Shown piece after piece: positions 17,464-25,298 of a stretch of DNA of 64,000 nucleotides. Numbering within the stretch: position 1 is the first letter of the stretch; every line of letters begins with the position of its first letter. Source of the DNA: Nitrospira sp. (GTDB lineage: Bacteria > Nitrospirota > Nitrospiria > Nitrospirales > Nitrospiraceae); assembly GCA_030123565.1 (NCBI GenBank), contig CP126122.1:2181001-2245000 (forward strand). Reading direction: 5' to 3'. Both the position numbers and the translations under genes were made by a program. The notes under the pieces are model-generated. The model searched no databases, was not told the DNA's origin, and saw only the letters and a program-made list of their open reading frames with translations.

Positions 17464-17574
17464 GACCGGACCTCCGTCTCGTTCCCCATCGCACCAGTCA
17501 CCATCGGCTGATTTCCTCCTACGTGCTGCCCCTTCACCGCCAATCCCACCTTCCCTTACGCAATCAGAGCCACT

Positions 17575-17823
17575 TCAGTCCTTTTGGATCGCTCCGAAAG
17601 ACCGTTCGTATCGATCGATCGATTCACTGAGAAGTTCGCAGAGCGCCTTGGCATATTTCGGACCGGTGATGATCCTCGTATGGATGTGCGCCCTTTCGCC
17701 TTCCGGGTATGCCTGCCCCAAGTCGAGCAGAAACTCGAAGGCGTTGTGGCCGATCTCGAAGTAGTTCGCATACCGTCCTTCCAGCCGGCCGCCCTCTCCG
17801 CACTTGCTGGTTTCAGGCTCCAT
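17575..17823 (-). CDS. DUF3467 family protein, first gene of the eCIS operon
   Basis: 82 residues from ATG 17823 (MEPETSKCGEGGRLEG). A TTG at 17895 is also possible but the extra residues do not look conserved. The body is typical DUF3467: YANYFEIGHNAFEFLLDLGQ, then HTRIITGPKYAKALCELLSESIDRYE. These small proteins often accompany contractile injection genes and are of unknown function. It is the promoter-proximal gene here, 111 bases before the ATPase gene, downstream of the inverted-repeat region at 17997-18142. Confidence 0.85.
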   Translation of the reverse strand: MEPETSKCGEGGRLEGRYANYFEIGHNAFEFLLDLGQAYPEGERAHIHTRIITGPKYAKALCELLSESIDRYERSFGAIQKD

Positions 17824-17996
17824 CGTGATGGCACTCGTGTAAAGAAGGTTTGGAACCGGATGCGATTCCTCTCCCGCCCCCCCAGCCAAGATCAAAATCG
17901 ATGCCGACTGTGACTTGTGGAGTTGTTCCTGAAAACAGGCGTCAGTTCAATCGTTTCGTTGCGGGCTGAATATCTCGGCATCGGCAGGGATCAGGA

Positions 17997-18019
17997 CCTG
18001 TCACAGGACCTGTGACAGG
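17997..18019. repeat. near-perfect palindrome, candidate enhancer/operator
   Basis: Two 11-base arms, CCTGTCACAGG and CCTGTGACAGG, are exact reverse complements separated by one base. The core is GTCACA-N5-TGTGAC. It lies about 175 bases upstream of the first eCIS gene, at a distance typical of binding sites for NtrC-type activators, and next to the gene for one (18167-19528). Binding by that regulator is inferred. Confidence 0.55.
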
Positions 18020-18105
18020 TCTTCTGGCCGGTCACCACCGGGGCTTGTAGGGTGAGGCGGAAAAATTTGAGAGACGCGCCGAGATGTGGAGGATTAGGTC
18101 TTTCC

Positions 18106-18142
18106 GTCACACCTCTGTGACAGGTGTCGCAACGGATGTGAC
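18106..18142. repeat. second inverted repeat plus half-site, candidate enhancer
   Basis: GTCACA-CCTC-TGTGAC at 18106-18121 repeats the core of the palindrome at 17997 with a 4-base instead of 5-base spacer. A further half-site TGTGAC stands at 18137-18142. Repeated dyads on one side of a promoter are the usual arrangement for sigma-54 activator binding. Confidence 0.5.
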
Positions 18143-18166
18143 AGGGTGGATCCGGGACCGGGGAAT

Positions 18167-19528
18167 TCAATCCGTCCTTTTCGAGGCAACGGTGTGAGGC
18201 GATGAGACGAGGTGATACTTCTCGATCTTGCGATACAGGGTCATCCGCGACCAATGCAGCTGCTGGGCGGCCTTGCTCTTATTCCAGTTCGTCGCGAACA
18301 GGACGGCGAGCAGACGGTCGCGCTCCGTCTGCTGAGGGACCTCCTCCTGAGATCCATGGTCCAACAGTTCGGGGAAATCCTCGACGTCGATCCATCGAGA
18401 GGGATGGTTGACCATGACGGCTTCGACGAGATTTTTCAGTTCCCGCACATTGCCGGGCCATTCATACCGGATCAAACAAGTCAGGGCCTGTTCGGTGAAC
18501 CCTTGCACCTCGCTCCCGAACCGGCGATTCAATTCCTGGAGATAGTGTGTGAGCAGTAGCGGGATGTCCTCTTTTCGTTGACGCAAGGGCGGGAGGTGAA
18601 GCCTCGTCACATTGAGCCTGAAGTACAGGTCTTGCCGGAACTTACCTTCTTCCATCAACCGCTTCAGGTCTTGATTCGTGGCCGCGATGATTCTGATATC
18701 CACGGTGGTGCTTCGTTTTCCACCGAGGGGACATACGATCTTGGTTTCGATGGCCCGCAACACCTTTGCTTGCGCGTACAAACTCATGTCGCCGATCTCA
18801 TCGAAAAAGATCGTCCCGCCGTTCGCCTGCTTCAACAGACCGTCCCTCGTCGACAGCGCCCCTGTAAAGGCTCCTCGTTCATAGCCGAACAGCTCGCTTT
18901 CCAGCAGGGCATCGGGGATCGCCGCACAATTGATACACACGAACGGATCCTGCCGCCTGGCACTTTGCCCGTGGATCATCTCGGCGATGAGTTCTTTCCC
19001 CGTCCCGGTCTCCCCCGTAATCAAGACGGTGCTGTCCGTCCCTGCCACCCTTCCAAGCTGTGCCTTGATATCGCACATCGCCTGGCTTTCGCCCACCATC
19101 CGATGACCGTCCATTAGGCCGGATGCCTCCGTCGATCCTTCCGAGGACTCCTGCGTCACCCTATCCCAGAGGCAACGGCGGACCGCGGCGACCATTTCGT
19201 CGTCTGCGAAGGGCTGCTTGATATAGTCGTTGACCCCTGCTTTCAACGCCGCAATAGCCTGTTCTTCCGAACTCCGCTCCGCGACCAAAATGATTGGGAT
19301 CGCCGGATACAGCCTGCGGACATCTCGGGTGAAGGCGAAGGCCTCACGGGACTCCTTGTGACATCGATCCGCGATTACAAGATCAGGCGTATGGCCCCCG
19401 GCGACCGGGACCGGTTGAGTATGCTCGGAGGCTTCTACGACCTCCCATCCCTGGGTGAGCAAGATAGTCTTCACGGTTCGGCGCAATTGCCCATTGTCGA
19501 TCGCAATCAAGATTGATGAGTGTCTCAT
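18167..19528 (-). CDS. sigma-54-dependent response regulator (NtrC family)
   Basis: 453 residues in the usual three parts. The receiver domain spans residues 5-120, with the phosphoacceptor Asp54 in DLVIADR and Lys in YIKQPFA. The AAA+ activator domain spans about 145-375, with Walker A GETGTGKE, the sigma-54 contact loop GAFTGA and Walker B GGTIFFDEIGDMS. A Fis-type helix-turn-helix follows at about 405-445 (NWNKSKAAQQLHWSRMTLYRKI). ATG 19528 has AGGAG upstream. No histidine kinase is encoded nearby, so the signal is unknown. The gene lies directly upstream of, and co-oriented with, the injection-system operon and probably activates it. Confidence 0.93.
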   Translation of the reverse strand: MRHSSILIAIDNGQLRRTVKTILLTQGWEVVEASEHTQPVPVAGGHTPDLVIADRCHKESREAFAFTRDVRRLYPAIPIILVAERSSEEQAIAALKAGVNDYIKQPFADDEMVAAVRRCLWDRVTQESSEGSTEASGLMDGHRMVGESQAMCDIKAQLGRVAGTDSTVLITGETGTGKELIAEMIHGQSARRQDPFVCINCAAIPDALLESELFGYERGAFTGALSTRDGLLKQANGGTIFFDEIGDMSLYAQAKVLRAIETKIVCPLGGKRSTTVDIRIIAATNQDLKRLMEEGKFRQDLYFRLNVTRLHLPPLRQRKEDIPLLLTHYLQELNRRFGSEVQGFTEQALTCLIRYEWPGNVRELKNLVEAVMVNHPSRWIDVEDFPELLDHGSQEEVPQQTERDRLLAVLFATNWNKSKAAQQLHWSRMTLYRKIEKYHLVSSPHTVASKRTD

Positions 19529-19960
19529 GGGATTCTCCTACATCTGCGCGCAGAAAATGCTGCATGTCTCTTGCCTTTCTCACTCCAAAACCACCTGTCA
19601 TATTTTCAATGGCTTGCACGGGGAGTGTGCGGCCTGTGCGAGTTCGCGCGTCTCTGATTAGATACAACCACGTATCTTGAAGGATACAGGACGACCCATC
19701 AGCCCAGCGACGAAAGCATATCTTTCGCGACATCGAGCAGCAAAGTTCAGGCCATCGAGCTGAAGTTGCGGAGATCGATCGAGCACGCTTGCTCCATTAC
19801 GGCTCGCATCGAAAAGGAAAGGGGGCTGCGGGAAATGAGACCGGCTAGGATCGAACGACGGCCAAGACATTGAATCTGCGAAAATGAAGCCACGTCCTGC
19901 GATCGAGATCGTTGAAAGGGCCGGCGGTTCCGGCTCCCCGTCTAGTCGTCACGGAGCCCA
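19529..19960. other. 432-base intergenic region
   Basis: Upstream region of the response regulator. A 70-codon frame on the minus strand (19658-19870) has no recognisable protein character. A small inverted repeat AGATAC-N6-GTATCT lies at 19660-19677. I see no RNA gene and no convincing promoter. Confidence 0.4.
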
Positions 19961-20776
19961 TCACGATGCAAAACTGTGTGCGATCGGAAGTCCGGACAAA
20001 TGGAACATGGCGATGGCGGCGGCTGCGGCAACATTGAGAGACTCGACATCCTGCTTGAGAGGGATGGTGAACCTGAATTGTGCTGCGGCCATGGTGGCAT
20101 CCGACAGTCCTCTGCCCTCACTACCGATGGCGACGATGGTTCGAGGAGGAAGGGTCTGAATCGAACGAATGGGAAGGCCGCCGGTCGCAGTGTCGGCGGC
20201 GAATACCACACAGCCCTGCTCGACTAATTCTTCAATGGCCGTGCGGAAAAAAATGGGAAATCGAAACAATGTGCCGGCGGTCGCCCGCACGACTTTCGGA
20301 TTGAAGACATCGACGGAGTCCGGCGCCAGCCACAGCCCACTCACATCCAACCCCGCCGCCGTTCGGATGATCGCGCCGATGTTCGTCGGATCCTGAAGCC
20401 TGTCGCCGTACAGGCCCAAAACCCTCGGTCGAGCAAGCACGGCGGATTGATCCCAGGTCGGCCGGCGGACGATTGCCACTGCGCCGCTCGAGGTCTCAAC
20501 GGCGGAGATTTTGGCAAGGCGCTCATCGCAACAGAGATAGAACGCACCATCGCGTCGTAGGAGTTGTTGCTTCACCGCAGGAGATTGCCGATCGAGAAAG
20601 CCGGGCGACGCGACGACAGTCACCACGTGGTGGGGTGCCGATTGCAGCAGCTCAAGGATGGGTTTCGCACCTTCGAGGACAAACACGCCCTCCCGGTCGC
20701 GGGTGCGCCTGCTCTGGATCAAGTCCCGGATGTAGGAGATCTGACTGCGGGAAATTTGACGAGGTGAGCCAGCCAA
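19961..20776 (-). CDS. TrmH/SpoU-family RNA 2'-O-methyltransferase
   Basis: 271 residues. The C-terminal half holds the three SpoU motifs: DPTNIGAIIRTAAG (motif 1, about residue 130), IGSEGRGLS (motif 2, about 218) and IPLKQDVESLNVAAAAAI (motif 3, about 238). These make the knotted SAM-binding site. The N-terminal 100 residues (SQISYIRDLIQSRRTRDREGVFVLEGAKPI) form the substrate-binding domain seen in the RlmB/AviRb-like subgroup. It probably methylates a ribose in 23S rRNA or tRNA; the exact target cannot be told from sequence. Confidence 0.9.
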   Translation of the reverse strand: MAGSPRQISRSQISYIRDLIQSRRTRDREGVFVLEGAKPILELLQSAPHHVVTVVASPGFLDRQSPAVKQQLLRRDGAFYLCCDERLAKISAVETSSGAVAIVRRPTWDQSAVLARPRVLGLYGDRLQDPTNIGAIIRTAAGLDVSGLWLAPDSVDVFNPKVVRATAGTLFRFPIFFRTAIEELVEQGCVVFAADTATGGLPIRSIQTLPPRTIVAIGSEGRGLSDATMAAAQFRFTIPLKQDVESLNVAAAAAIAMFHLSGLPIAHSFAS

Positions 20777-20802
20777 CAGTCATCCACAGGGTAGGCAACC
20801 GT

Positions 20803-20838
20803 GAGAGGGGTCTTGCCCGTTCGGCCAAGGCCCCTCTC
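20803..20838. other. intergenic hairpin
   Basis: GAGAGGGG at 20803-20810 pairs with CCCCTCTC at 20831-20838, extended inside by CTTG/CAAG after one mismatch. It lies between the 113-residue protein gene and the methyltransferase gene, both minus strand. There is no T-run on either side, so it is not a standard intrinsic terminator. Confidence 0.4.
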
Positions 20839-20849
20839 TCGACTGGTGC

Positions 20850-21191
20850 TTATTTGCGCTTCTTGCCGGCAGCGGCTTCAGCGGCGCGAATACGTTGCGC
20901 GCGAGCCTTGGCTCGTTTGAGGGCAGATAACTTTCCGCGGGTACGATCCCGTTCAACCTTCAGTTGTTCCAACTGCGCACGGAGGTGGACGCGTTCCTGT
21001 TTATAAATATTGACACATTCCGCACGCGACAGGTTCGTCCAGTCTCCCGTTCCACGTGCCCGCTTGATCCGCGCCTCCAACGATTCGCGCAGCAACCTTT
21101 CACGCATCGACATCAATGACTGCAAGGCTTCCTGCCGCCGCTGGACTTCTTCCTCTTCGGCCATAATGCCGCGAATGTCGGTTCCTAACAT
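20850..21191 (-). CDS. small charged coiled-coil protein, unknown function
   Basis: 113 residues, nearly all helical and highly charged: EEEEVQRRQEALQSLMSMRERL, then LRAQLEQLKVERDRTRGKLSALKRAKARAQRIR and a basic tail AAAGKKRK. No signal peptide or membrane segment. A start at ATG 21164 (MAEEEE) is an alternative; 21191 would add nine residues. It is divergent from the XRE gene at 21364. I do not recognise a family; the basic tail could bind nucleic acid. Confidence 0.7.
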   Translation of the reverse strand: MLGTDIRGIMAEEEEVQRRQEALQSLMSMRERLLRESLEARIKRARGTGDWTNLSRAECVNIYKQERVHLRAQLEQLKVERDRTRGKLSALKRAKARAQRIRAAEAAAGKKRK

Positions 21192-21363
21192 CGGCTGATC
21201 CTCCTCGCCTCAAATTCATCAACTCCGCTCATTGTACTCGATTTCGGCATCTTTGTTCTACCTAGGCGAATCGACCATAAGATATTGATATTGCGTAATA
21301 ATATTCGACCATGCCCCGACAGCCAAGTTGCGGGGTCCGGATCGTATGCAGTAATATCGCGCC

Positions 21364-21834
21364 ATGTCACATGTCGGAACCTTGGTTCGCGCATGGCGGG
21401 TATCGCAAAAGTATTCCGAGAGCGCGCTCGCTGAACGGGCGGGAATCGCAACCTCTCTCATCGAGGCAGTGGAATCGGAACAGGTCGACCCCGGCTACTC
21501 AACCCTGGAGGCGGTGGCCGGTGCCCTGAAGATTCCCGTCCCCTGGCTATTCATCCATCCCTCCGATTTCGACCTCCTGTGCAGGGAGGATGACGAGGAA
21601 CGGCCCTCACTCGCCGCCTTGACGGGGGCGGATCCGATCCTGGAGAAAATTCTCCTGTCAGCAGGGCACGACCGTTCTCTCTATGTCCTGCTCACGGCAC
21701 TCCTGCAGAGCGGAGACCCCAAGCTCCTACGGGCCGCAGAGGTGAGCCTGCGGAGCCTCGTGAAACAGTCCAAACAGGCGACGGTGCCTTGGCAATCTCG
21801 CCCGCCGGGGCATTTTGAACCTCCCAGCGATTAA
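21364..21834 (+). CDS. XRE-family DNA-binding regulator
   Basis: 156 residues. The N-terminal HTH_XRE domain covers residues 5-62: LVRAWRVSQKYSESALAERAGIATSLIEAVESEQVDPGYSTLEAVAGAL, with the expected helix-turn-helix at A-E-R-A-G-I-x-x-S-x-I. The C-terminal 90 residues are helical (SLYVLLTALLQSGDPKLLRAAEVSLRSLV) and probably mediate dimerisation or ligand response. There is no Shine-Dalgarno sequence before ATG 21364. The AT-rich upstream region holds imperfect TATT-N4-AATA dyads near 21290 and 21350 that could be operators for autoregulation. Confidence 0.85.
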   Translation: MSHVGTLVRAWRVSQKYSESALAERAGIATSLIEAVESEQVDPGYSTLEAVAGALKIPVPWLFIHPSDFDLLCREDDEERPSLAALTGADPILEKILLSAGHDRSLYVLLTALLQSGDPKLLRAAEVSLRSLVKQSKQATVPWQSRPPGHFEPPSD

Positions 21835-21878
21835 ATCCCTCCCTCACATATTTCCAGCCCCTCGACAGCCCATCGCAC

Positions 21879-23882
21879 TCAATATGGAATCTTGCCATCT
21901 TTTCTAGGAAGTACTGCCGTACGAGCGGCGCGCAGGAGCAACAGGCCTACAAACATCAGTGCGCCGAGCCCCGGCCAACCTCCCAGAGGCGGGACGGCAA
22001 CCAATTGAAACGGATCTCCGGAAAGCGACGGCCACAGGGAACTGAGGGCGATCGGAAGGGCCAACAAAATTCCGATCAACGCCTCCCCCGTCACCAACCC
22101 GGCGGCAAACAACAGGCCTCGATCCTGCGCGGCGGGGCCTGCGGCAGTTTGACCGGTTCGCGCGTACTCGGCAAGAAGACCACCTAGGAGGATGGTCGCC
22201 GACAGTTTCAGCGGCAGGTAGATGCCGAGCGCCACGGCTAATACAGGAAGACGGAAGGAAGCCTTCCGCCGCGCCTGACCTGCGTCGAGCCCGATCACGA
22301 CGACGCCCAGCACCATTCCGACTCCGACGAGATGCCAGGGCAATGATCCTCCGAAGACGCCTTTGGCGAGATTCGCCATGAGCGTGGCCTGAGGGGCGCT
22401 GAGCGGATGGGGATGCGCGGCCGTTGCCTCCCCGATCCCATACTTCGCTTGCAGCAGGGACAACACCGGCACGATGACGACGGCGCCGGTCGCCACCCCG
22501 ATAACCTGCATCACCTGTTGCTTCCAAGGGGTCGCGCCGACCAGATGTCCTGTTTTGAGGTCCTGGAGATTGTCGCCTCCCATCGCAGCGGCGCAACAGA
22601 CGACGGCCCCCACCAGCAAGGCCGCCGCAGGACCGGCAGGATTGCCCTGCCCCAAGATCCCCAGCAACAGCAACGAGGCGAGCATGATCGTGGCGATCGT
22701 GACGCCCGAGACCGGATTGCTCGAACTGCCGACGAGCCCCGCCATATAACCGGCCACCGAAGAAAAGAGAAACGCCGCCACGGCCATCAGGATGGTCAAC
22801 CCCATTCCACCCCACAGATTGTGGCCCAACAGGTTCTGATACAGGACCACCATGGGAACCAGCGACAGCAGGGTCAGGCCGATCAACCAGCCGATGCCCG
22901 CGTCACGTTCGGTGCGCAGGAACGTTGATTGCGGGCGATGTCGCCGATGGACCCCGTATAGCGCGATGAGTTGCTGAAGGCTTTGGAGGACCGGCCCGCG
23001 AACCTGAAACAGGGTCCACAGCCCTCCCACCAACATGGCGCCGATGCCGATGTAACGAATCTGTCCGCTCCAGGTCGCCTTGGCCGCAGCCATGCCGGTC
23101 AGAGCACCTGGCTGGTCGATGATCGTCTGATAGAACGGCAGCAAGACCAGCCACCCGATCGCGCCCCCAAGGAACACGACCACCGCCGTGTTGAGACCGA
23201 TGATGTACCCGACGGCCACCAGGGCCGGTGACAGGTTGAGTCCCCCATAGAACGTCGAGCGCCCAAGCTGAACGGCCCCTTCCAACGATTCGCTCCAGAG
23301 TTTCAGGCCCCCCTCCGCAAACTTGAAGCAACCGCCCATGGCAGCGGCCCCCAGCAACACCCGCAACCGGCCGCCGGCATCGGCATCCGACGAGGCCCCG
23401 ACTTTCAAGACCTCTGCGGTCGCGACACCTTCCGGAAAGCGAAGCCTGGCATGGACGATCAGGGCTCGGCGGAGCGGAATGGTAAACAACACACCCAGCA
23501 CCCCCCCGATGAGCGACAGGGTAAAGGTTTGCCAGTAGTCGAACGATTCCCAATACCCGACCAGCAGCAGCCCCGGAATGGTAAAAATCACGCCGGCCGC
23601 CAGGGCCTCGCCTGATGAGGCCGCGGTTTGAACGATGTTGTTCTCCAGGATGTTCGAGCGGGGGAACAGGCGCAACACCGCCATGGAGACGACGGCGGCT
23701 GGAATCGAGGCCGAGACCGTCATACCGGCGAACAACCCCAGATAGGCATTGGCCCCGGCGAGAACGGCAGCGAGCACAATTGAAAGCACCACGGCCTTCG
23801 GAGTGATTTCCGGGAGTGTGACCGAGGCGGGAATGAGAGGCTGGTCGACGCTGTCCCGAGGCGCATCGCGGTCTCGCATCAT
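21879..23882 (-). CDS. OPT-family oligopeptide/metal-chelate transporter
   Basis: 667 residues with about 14-16 hydrophobic segments. N-terminal features are typical of bacterial OPT transporters: VLAGANAYLGLFAGMTVSASIPAAVVSMAVL (residues about 40-70), then ENNIVQTAASSGEALAAGVIFTIPGLL at about 80-105. A mid-protein GDNLQDLKTGHLVGATPWKQQ segment at about 445-465 is also a family hallmark. The substrate (peptide or metal complex) is not predictable. It starts four bases after the RlmI-like gene stop, so the two are probably co-transcribed. Confidence 0.93.
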   Translation of the reverse strand: MMRDRDAPRDSVDQPLIPASVTLPEITPKAVVLSIVLAAVLAGANAYLGLFAGMTVSASIPAAVVSMAVLRLFPRSNILENNIVQTAASSGEALAAGVIFTIPGLLLVGYWESFDYWQTFTLSLIGGVLGVLFTIPLRRALIVHARLRFPEGVATAEVLKVGASSDADAGGRLRVLLGAAAMGGCFKFAEGGLKLWSESLEGAVQLGRSTFYGGLNLSPALVAVGYIIGLNTAVVVFLGGAIGWLVLLPFYQTIIDQPGALTGMAAAKATWSGQIRYIGIGAMLVGGLWTLFQVRGPVLQSLQQLIALYGVHRRHRPQSTFLRTERDAGIGWLIGLTLLSLVPMVVLYQNLLGHNLWGGMGLTILMAVAAFLFSSVAGYMAGLVGSSSNPVSGVTIATIMLASLLLLGILGQGNPAGPAAALLVGAVVCCAAAMGGDNLQDLKTGHLVGATPWKQQVMQVIGVATGAVVIVPVLSLLQAKYGIGEATAAHPHPLSAPQATLMANLAKGVFGGSLPWHLVGVGMVLGVVVIGLDAGQARRKASFRLPVLAVALGIYLPLKLSATILLGGLLAEYARTGQTAAGPAAQDRGLLFAAGLVTGEALIGILLALPIALSSLWPSLSGDPFQLVAVPPLGGWPGLGALMFVGLLLLRAARTAVLPRKDGKIPY

Positions 23883-23886
23883 GCCC

Positions 23887-25083
23887 TCAGAACACCTGGA
23901 CGATGAAACATTTCAGATAACGTGTTTCCGGCATGCCGGCGAGCACGGGATGGTCCGGCCCCTGGCCGCGCTGTTCGAGCAGACGAATCTGCCTGTGAGC
24001 GTCCCGTGCCGCTGCCTGCAACATGGCCCAGAAATCCTGTTCGCTGATCGGCTGCGAGCAGGAACAGATGACGAGCACGCCCCCCGGGTGCAACAGGCGG
24101 AGTCCGCGCAGATTGACCTCTTTGTACCCGGCCAAGGCATGGGTGACAGCCTGCTTGCTGCGCGCGAAGGCCGGCGGATCGAGGATGACCAGACCATACC
24201 GTTGGGTGCTCCGTTCAAGCACACGTAATTCCTCGAAGGCATCGGCCTGGCGATACCGGCAGCGCGACGCCACCTGATTCTGTGCTGCATGCGCCTGGGC
24301 CAACGTGACGGCAGCCGCGCTGACATCCAACCCCTCGACCGACTGTGCCCCGGCGAGCGCCGCCTGGATGCCGAAAGCGCCGCTGTGGCAAAATGCTTCC
24401 AAGACCGTCTTGTCCTTCGCATAGACCGCGGCAGCCAATCGGTTCTCCCGCTGGTCGCAGAACCAGCCGGTCTTCTGTCCCTCGGCGATGTCTACGATGA
24501 ATCCCGCCCTACCCTCATGAATGTTCACGGTCGTACCGCCCTCTCCTCGCAGAAATCCCTTCGACAGGGGCAAGCCTTCCAACGTCCGGCTCTTGGCGTC
24601 GTTGCGAAGGTAGACGTTCCTCACGCCGGTTTCCTGCACCAGCAGCTCGCCCAACAGTTCCTTGCGCAGATCCATGCCGTATCCCAGCACCTGCATCACC
24701 GCCACATCGGCAAACCGGTCGACGACCAGGCCCGGCAGGAGGTCGCTTTCTCCATGGACGAGGCGGCAGGCATTGGTATGGGAGGCGACGGCCTGCCGAA
24801 GGGTTGCCGCCGCGCGGAGGCGCGCGGCAAAAAACGCATCGTCGATCGGCTCCTCTTGAAAGGTCAGCAACCGGACGCGGATCTTGGAATGGGGATTGTA
24901 AAAGCCACGGCCGAAAAACCGTTTCTTGTTCGTATACACATCGACGAGATCCCCGGCGGCAGGAGTGCCGATCGTTTCGGCAATGTGGCCGTCAAACACC
25001 CAGAGGTGGCCGTAGTAACGCGGTGCTTCGCGTTCGGCTGTCAGACGAACCTTGGCGGTGGGCACAGTCGAAAATCGTGTCAT
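23887..25083 (-). CDS. class I SAM-dependent rRNA (cytosine-C5) methyltransferase, RlmI-like
   Basis: 398 residues from ATG 25083 (MTRFSTVPTAKVRLTA); the open frame extends to 25179 but the extra residues are not family-like. Residues 1-80 form a PUA-like RNA-binding domain (HLWVFDGHIAETIGTPAAGDLVDVYTNKKRFFGRGFYNPHS; key motif G-x-G-F-x-N-P-x-S). The C-terminal domain has VDIAEGQKTGWFCDQRENR, SAM motif I VLEAFCHSGAFGIQAALAGA and motif IV LVILDPPAFARSK, ending with VICSCSQ. RlmI methylates C1962 of 23S rRNA in E. coli; the same activity is likely but unproven here. Confidence 0.9.
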   Translation of the reverse strand: MTRFSTVPTAKVRLTAEREAPRYYGHLWVFDGHIAETIGTPAAGDLVDVYTNKKRFFGRGFYNPHSKIRVRLLTFQEEPIDDAFFAARLRAAATLRQAVASHTNACRLVHGESDLLPGLVVDRFADVAVMQVLGYGMDLRKELLGELLVQETGVRNVYLRNDAKSRTLEGLPLSKGFLRGEGGTTVNIHEGRAGFIVDIAEGQKTGWFCDQRENRLAAAVYAKDKTVLEAFCHSGAFGIQAALAGAQSVEGLDVSAAAVTLAQAHAAQNQVASRCRYRQADAFEELRVLERSTQRYGLVILDPPAFARSKQAVTHALAGYKEVNLRGLRLLHPGGVLVICSCSQPISEQDFWAMLQAAARDAHRQIRLLEQRGQGPDHPVLAGMPETRYLKCFIVQVF

Positions 25084-25212
25084 GGTTGTTGTCGGCCCGG
25101 CATGAACAGGGTCGGCTCGATTGAATGCAGCAGCCGCGCAACGGCCCCCGAGGGTGCCTGAAATCCCGCCGTGAAGCAACCGTCCGTGACTCGATACGAT
25201 GATCTTCCCTGC

Positions 25213-25242
25213 TTGACCTTCCCGGACACCTATGGTCTTCTA
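25213..25242 (+). promoter_or_regulatory. candidate promoter motif shared with 27055-27085
   Basis: TTGACC, 12 bases, then TATGGTCTTCTA. It lies 57 bases before the decarboxylase start at 25299. The same two blocks with 13 bases between occur before the gene at 27160. An identical 12-mer in two leaders within 2 kb points to a common promoter or operator. Confidence 0.45.
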
Positions 25243-25298
25243 CGTCAAGAACGTCCGCACAGGCCCTTCATAACCCACATTTCAACGGGTGAGGCACG

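Larger units (their letters stand above)
17824..18166 (-). promoter_or_regulatory. intergenic control region upstream of the eCIS operon
   Basis: 343 bases between the sigma-54-type regulator gene and the first eCIS gene, both on the minus strand. No ORF here is convincing. It contains the inverted repeats listed at 17997-18019 and 18106-18142. I could not find a clean -24/-12 element. The nearest is minus-strand TGTCAC-N5-TTGC at about 18128-18142, which lacks the near-invariant GG. A weaker GG-N10-GC match lies near 17872-17885 (minus strand). Confidence 0.5.

Noticed and set aside
18128..18142. Sigma-54 promoter TGTCAC-N5-TTGC on the minus strand
   Set aside because: Lacks the near-invariant GG of the -24 element and overlaps the repeat half-site; not reported as a promoter.
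19658..19870. 70-codon minus-strand frame upstream of the response regulator
   Set aside because: No Shine-Dalgarno and no protein-like pattern.
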